Source: Gorillibacterium massiliense
GTDB lineage: Bacteria > Bacillota > Bacilli > Paenibacillales > NBRC-103111
Length of the DNA stretch: 64,000 nucleotides
Direction of reading: 5' to 3'
Assembly: GCF_000455485.1 (NCBI RefSeq)
Contig: NZ_CBQR020000100.1
Coordinates: 49,743-113,742 of the forward strand
Positions 59,974-64,000 of the stretch are shown one piece after another. The position numbers and the translations under genes were made by a program. The notes below the pieces were generated by a model, which did no database searches, was not told where the DNA came from, and saw nothing but the letters and a program-made list of their open reading frames with translations. How positions within the stretch are numbered: the stretch's first letter is position 1; every line of letters begins with the position of its first letter.

Positions 59974-62481
59974 ATGATGCAAAAGCGAATACGGGCGCGT
60001 GTTGCGGCCTTTGCGCTCGCCAGCCTGTTATTTGTCGTACCTGGAACCGTCAGTGCAGCCCAAGTCCAAACTGCCAAACCCTCTGGTGAAACGGCAGCTG
60101 CGGCTCAAGCAACAACGGTTACCCCCGACATCTCCACCGTGATCGATAAAGTGACTCCAGCTGTAGTCGCCGTCATCGGCAAACCGGTCAACCCGGATAA
60201 CAACACGACCGGCGGCCGTTTTGACCTGGCTCACGGAACCGGCGTCATCGTCCAATCGAACGGTGTTATTATGACCAATGCCCACGTGGTGAAAGACATG
60301 ACGAATTTAATCGTCGTCACAGCCGACGGCACATCTTACCCAGCTAAGACAACCCACTATGACGAGGACAGTGATTTGGCACTGGTTAAGATAGAAGCGA
60401 CGGGACTGCCCACCGTTTCCTTTTCCAAAGAGTCCGTTAAAGTAGGAGACAGCGTCGTCGCCATCGGCACCCCCATCTCCTTTGCCTTGCGCAATTCCGT
60501 GACCCTTGGCATCGTAAGCGGCATGGATCGTTCGGTCAATTCCATGTACCAGCTGCTACAAACCGATGCCGCCATCAACCCTGGAAACAGCGGCGGACCG
60601 TTGGTGAACCTGAAAGGCGAGGTCATCGGCATCAACACGATGAAATACACTGATATCGGTCTGGATAACCTCGGCTTCGCTATTCCGGCCCAAACCGTCC
60701 AATACGTACTGGACGAGTTCATGAAAAACGGCAAGGTGCTTCGCCCCTACCTCGGGCTCGAGCTGGAGGAAAGCTGGGAAGCGGTAGTTGGCTTGCCCAC
60801 CCAAAAAGCGTTGAGCGTCACCTATGTGGAGCCCGGTTCTCCTGCTGCAAAAGCGGGCATCAAAGAGGGGGATTCGCTCCTTTCCATTGGGACGGACAGC
60901 CCGGGAACGCTGGTCGCCTTGAATGAGGTGCTAAAAAAATACAAACCCGGCCAACAGGTAGAGCTGACCCTGAAGTCCGGCAGCAATACGGTCAAAAAGC
61001 AAATTACCCTGGAAGAAGCGGTGACCGACGAAAGCTGGAAGACGACATCGAACAGCACGTCCATTGACCCGGATGAAGGAAAAACGAAGATCGGCGACAG
61101 CCAAAACAAATGGTCCATGAAGTATCCGTCCGGATTGGTCATTTTCGATGATTATCAAGGGGAGAACAGTACGATTTTCGGCGATGCCAAAGGTGAATTC
61201 AGCTTCTACATTCGGGTGGATGATCTAGATACCGAGGGCATAACCTCGGCTTCGCTCCTCCGCACCCTGACCTACTCCGATAAATACGGCACGATTTTGG
61301 AAAAACGGTATGTAAACGACGCCACCCAGCCTTATGCCCTGGTCACTGGGAAAGCGTCCGACGGCACCTATACCCAAGCCCGCGCTTATCTGAAAAACGG
61401 CAAGCTTTACACTGTATCCATGTACATTACGGATTCCAAAGTATTCACCAATAAAGCAAAGCTGAATGTGTTTGTTGAATTGATGAACAGCTTCCGCACA
61501 TCCTTCGATACGAAAGACCCGGAGCTGAAAGATATCGGCCAAGTCCGCCATATGAAGAAAGTGAAGACGGAATACGGCGTCTCCTTTGAGATTCCTTCCG
61601 GTTGGAAATCCGTACAATGGGCCGACGGCTTGCAATATGCCGACAGTACCTACGGCAAGCTGTTGAATGTCAGCGTTCTGTCCGCCGAAACCGGAGATAC
61701 CGCCGCCAATTGGGCGAAAGATGAGGAGAAAACGTTCCTCGACAGCTATGCGAAAGATTACCGCGAATCCAGCGGCATCAAAACCACGACCATCGCCGGT
61801 TCGCCGGCTGCTGAAGATGTGCTCTCCTACACACTTGGTGCTGACTGGACGGCAATGGATACCTTCTATGTCATCAAGGACAAGTATAAATTTATGTTCC
61901 AGTTCTCCTACGACCAGACGGAAAACCCACAGGACATGGCGGACCTGGCCCAATCCGTCATCGGGACCATTCAGTTCGACAAGAACCTGGCCAACTCTTC
62001 CCTAGGGTATATCCAGGACGAACGCCGGGAGACGGATCCAAACAATACGTTTACTTACAACAACCGCAATTATAAATACTCGGTGAAAATGCCTTCCGTC
62101 TGGTGGAACGACTTGCCTACCTACGACAAGGACCCGAAAGAGGCAACCTTCCTCTTCAATGGCGGCAGCGTGCAGATCGTAGCGGAGACGAAAAAATTCG
62201 ATGACGCCGTCAAAGACCGGATGAACGTGCATAAGCAAGCCCATCAAGAAGACAGCGATTATACCTATAAGTCGGAAAACACGACCATCTATGGACTGAC
62301 CGCCAAAAAGTTCACGATCCAGGACAACGTCGGCGACATTCCGGCGCAAACCACCGAGTACGTCTTCACCAAAGGCAGCTTTACCTACACGCTCATTCTC
62401 AGCCTGAACGACGCTGTCCGCACCGATGCCAACGTCCGGCGGATGGAGCAGGTGCTGGGATCCTTTACTTTCCTGAAATAA
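59974..62481 (+). CDS. HtrA/DegP-type trypsin-like serine protease with PDZ and long C-terminal extension
   Basis: An 835-residue exported protein. A signal peptide (1-29) precedes a protease domain with His104 (MTNAHVVKD), Asp134 (DSDLALVK) and Ser206 (NPGNSGGPL). A PDZ domain (about 255-350; PGSPAAKAGIKEGDSLLSIG) follows. The 480 residues after it hold two or three repeats of a fold resembling PsbP/DUF1795 lipoprotein-like domains (KMPSVWWNDLPTY; ITLKVPSGW-like VSFEIPSGWKSV), about twice the normal HtrA length. Instead of a membrane anchor it has a cleavable signal. AAAGG precedes ATG 59974. A role in envelope protein quality control is likely. Confidence 0.9.
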   Translation: MMQKRIRARVAAFALASLLFVVPGTVSAAQVQTAKPSGETAAAAQATTVTPDISTVIDKVTPAVVAVIGKPVNPDNNTTGGRFDLAHGTGVIVQSNGVIMTNAHVVKDMTNLIVVTADGTSYPAKTTHYDEDSDLALVKIEATGLPTVSFSKESVKVGDSVVAIGTPISFALRNSVTLGIVSGMDRSVNSMYQLLQTDAAINPGNSGGPLVNLKGEVIGINTMKYTDIGLDNLGFAIPAQTVQYVLDEFMKNGKVLRPYLGLELEESWEAVVGLPTQKALSVTYVEPGSPAAKAGIKEGDSLLSIGTDSPGTLVALNEVLKKYKPGQQVELTLKSGSNTVKKQITLEEAVTDESWKTTSNSTSIDPDEGKTKIGDSQNKWSMKYPSGLVIFDDYQGENSTIFGDAKGEFSFYIRVDDLDTEGITSASLLRTLTYSDKYGTILEKRYVNDATQPYALVTGKASDGTYTQARAYLKNGKLYTVSMYITDSKVFTNKAKLNVFVELMNSFRTSFDTKDPELKDIGQVRHMKKVKTEYGVSFEIPSGWKSVQWADGLQYADSTYGKLLNVSVLSAETGDTAANWAKDEEKTFLDSYAKDYRESSGIKTTTIAGSPAAEDVLSYTLGADWTAMDTFYVIKDKYKFMFQFSYDQTENPQDMADLAQSVIGTIQFDKNLANSSLGYIQDERRETDPNNTFTYNNRNYKYSVKMPSVWWNDLPTYDKDPKEATFLFNGGSVQIVAETKKFDDAVKDRMNVHKQAHQEDSDYTYKSENTTIYGLTAKKFTIQDNVGDIPAQTTEYVFTKGSFTYTLILSLNDAVRTDANVRRMEQVLGSFTFLK

Positions 62482-62503
62482 GCATATTCTCATAGGTTGA
62501 CAC

Positions 62504-62536
62504 GAAGGGGCCGGTTCGCCGGTCCCTTCGATTTTT
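62504..62536 (+). terminator. terminator after the HtrA-like gene
   Basis: GAAGGGGCCGG/CCGGTCCCTTC stem with a TTCG loop and TTTTT after GA, 22 bases after the stop codon. Confidence 0.85.
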
Positions 62537-62613
62537 ATCTGAACCGTTTGTTCGCTATAATAAGAAGACCGGATTGAAACGCCCATACGGGCGGAAGGGA
62601 GCCGAAATCATTC

Positions 62614-63960
62614 ATGCAGTTTGTCCGTTACGAAAGCTTTCGCCAGTATCTCAAGAAATACCCGATTACCTCGCTCATTCTTGCCGCCAATGTCGTGATG
62701 TTCATCATCGTTTCCTCCTGGAGCCATGCGGGACACACCATGAGCGAATCCATGTTCCATTTCGGAGCGATGTACAAAATCAGCGCCGCCGACACCGGCG
62801 TAGATCCGCTTTACGCCCCTTTTTGGAGGTATCTCTCCTCCGTATTTCTGCACTTTGATTTATCTCATCTGTTATTCAATTGTTTTTCCACCCTGGTATT
62901 CGCGCCTCCGCTGGAGCGGATGATGGGCTCGCTGTTTTATCTCGGCTTTTACTTGCTTTGCGGAATCGCGGGCAATGCGGCTAGCCAGCTTTGGCACACC
63001 GACACCTACCTGGGCGCAGGTGCATCGGGGGCAATTTATGGCGTATTCGGAGCCTTTTTGTTCATGGGCATCTTTACCCGTAGCAAGCTGGATAAGCAAT
63101 CTCGACAGACGGTAATCGGCACATTGGCCATCGGGGTGGTCTACTCCATCGCCGTGCCGAATATCGATTTATACGCCCATTTGGGCGGGCTGGCCGGAGG
63201 ATTTGTGCTGGCTGCTCTCTTATCCGTAACAGGGAGGATTAAAGAAATGAAACCAACGATCATTGCCGGCATTTTTGCTCATCCCGACGATGAATCCTTT
63301 GGCGTTGCGGCTACGTTCCATCAGGCGGCGCGCAGCGGATGCAAGATCGTGGGCTATTGCGCCACCGCCGGGGAAGCCGGAATCGCCGGACCGCGTCTCG
63401 GTCTGACGCCGGAACAGTTGGCGGCAGTGCGTGTAAAGGAACTGGAACGGGCGATCAACATCATCGGCTACTCCGCTATGGATCTGCGCGGACTTCCCGA
63501 CAAGGGACTGACGGCACTGCCCGCAGGCATGCTGCTGGAAGAAGTGATCGGCTTTATCGACAAGCACAAACCGCAGGTTGTGGTGACTTTTCCCGAGGAT
63601 GGCTTGAGCGGGCATCCCGATCACATCGCCATCTACCACGCCGTCCGGGAAGCTGTCGCATCGGGCCGCTGCCCCTCCGTGCAAAAGTTGTATTATATCG
63701 CTAGCGGCAAGTTGGAGGAAATGGGCCACGGGGCGACTGTTACCTTAGACGTGACGCCTTACGCAGAGATGAAGCGGCAGGCGCTGTTGGCTCATGATTC
63801 GCAGTATCCTTCTTCCATCGAGCGATTCTTCGGCGATATCCGTGAAGCTGGTTCTCCCGCCGTAAAAAACTTTCCCAAAGAGCGCTTCGTCCTCGTCTGG
63901 GAGCGAGGCGCCTGGTTCCCGGGCCGCAAGGAATCGTCCATTACCGACGGGGTCAAGTAA
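62614..63960 (+). CDS. rhomboid intramembrane protease continuous in frame with a BshB2/LmbE-type (PIG-L) deacetylase
   Basis: A 448-codon frame. Residues 1-208 are a six-helix rhomboid: HLLFNCFS, the nucleophile in GAGASGAIYG (Ser138) and the catalytic His in DLYAHLGGLAGG (His189). Residues 212-448 are a PIG-L deacetylase: IFAHPDDESFG (His223, Asp225-226) and GLSGHPDHIAIYHAV, as in BshB2, which deacetylates GlcNAc-malate in bacillithiol synthesis. ATG 63247 (Met212) has its own GGGAGG site 9 bases upstream, so the deacetylase can also be made alone. No stop codon separates the halves. The upstream start ATG 62614 has GGAAGGGAG. Confidence 0.88.
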   Translation: MQFVRYESFRQYLKKYPITSLILAANVVMFIIVSSWSHAGHTMSESMFHFGAMYKISAADTGVDPLYAPFWRYLSSVFLHFDLSHLLFNCFSTLVFAPPLERMMGSLFYLGFYLLCGIAGNAASQLWHTDTYLGAGASGAIYGVFGAFLFMGIFTRSKLDKQSRQTVIGTLAIGVVYSIAVPNIDLYAHLGGLAGGFVLAALLSVTGRIKEMKPTIIAGIFAHPDDESFGVAATFHQAARSGCKIVGYCATAGEAGIAGPRLGLTPEQLAAVRVKELERAINIIGYSAMDLRGLPDKGLTALPAGMLLEEVIGFIDKHKPQVVVTFPEDGLSGHPDHIAIYHAVREAVASGRCPSVQKLYYIASGKLEEMGHGATVTLDVTPYAEMKRQALLAHDSQYPSSIERFFGDIREAGSPAVKNFPKERFVLVWERGAWFPGRKESSITDGVK

Positions 63961-64000
63961 GTGTTGAGCCGGTTACACAGCATCAAAAAGAAAAACCTGC

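Overview
The window looks like chromosomal DNA of a Gram-positive, spore-former-type Firmicute of the Paenibacillaceae (Paenibacillus-like). The reasons are four secreted proteins with S-layer homology (SLH) triplets, T-box leaders in front of two aminoacyl-tRNA synthetase genes, strong AGGAGG-type ribosome binding sites with frequent GTG/TTG starts, a Fur box of the Bacillus type, a Cheo-type LexA box, a bacillithiol-type PIG-L deacetylase and the SWIM/SNF2 helicase pair. There is no rRNA, tRNA, CRISPR array, insertion sequence or phage module.

1-8.5 kb: an efeU-efeO iron-uptake operon (truncated by the left edge) under a near-perfect Fur box. Then come two small lipoproteins, a CTP-synthase-like amidotransferase fused to an HD domain with an unrecognised partner gene, thrS behind a complete promoter and T-box leader, and a GNAT acetyltransferase with a LexA-type box at its 5' end. 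8.8-17.9 kb: a large SLH surface protein, an HAD phosphatase, glutamate racemase, a giant secreted RCC1/beta-propeller protein and an unrecognised acidic, proline-rich protein. 18-26 kb: a TetR/APH-kinase operon, a DUF6509 protein, two aldo/keto reductases flanking a Crp/Fnr regulator, SelO, and trpS behind a T-box. 26-33 kb: a membrane glycerophosphodiesterase, an epimerase and a repeat-built SLH protein. 32.5-40 kb: TetR, DUF4386 and MDR genes, a decayed serine-hydrolase remnant, an ANT(6)-like nucleotidyltransferase, a LacI-controlled esterase operon and a C39-like protease. 40-46 kb: a patchwork containing an SLH protein, two GNATs, a sulfurtransferase and two orphan copies of the sulfurtransferase gene's 3' end with its terminator. 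46-64 kb: bacteriohemerythrin, GNAT, a fourth SLH protein, SWIM + SNF2, a GH3 hexosaminidase, Mag glycosylase, secreted proteins, RluF, DUF1328, a stress-type SDR, an HtrA-like protease, and a rhomboid protease continuous in frame with a BshB2-type deacetylase.

Functional themes are envelope and S-layer building, amino-acid-sensing control of tRNA charging, iron and redox handling, and small detoxification units (GNATs, APH, ANT, MDR, AKR) each with a local regulator. The points most worth a second look are the amidotransferase-HD fusion whose active site is CGGC with the catalytic His replaced, the rhomboid-deacetylase fusion, the predicted 4Fe-4S cysteines in TrpRS, and the three sulfurtransferase-tail/terminator modules between 40.1 and 45.2 kb.
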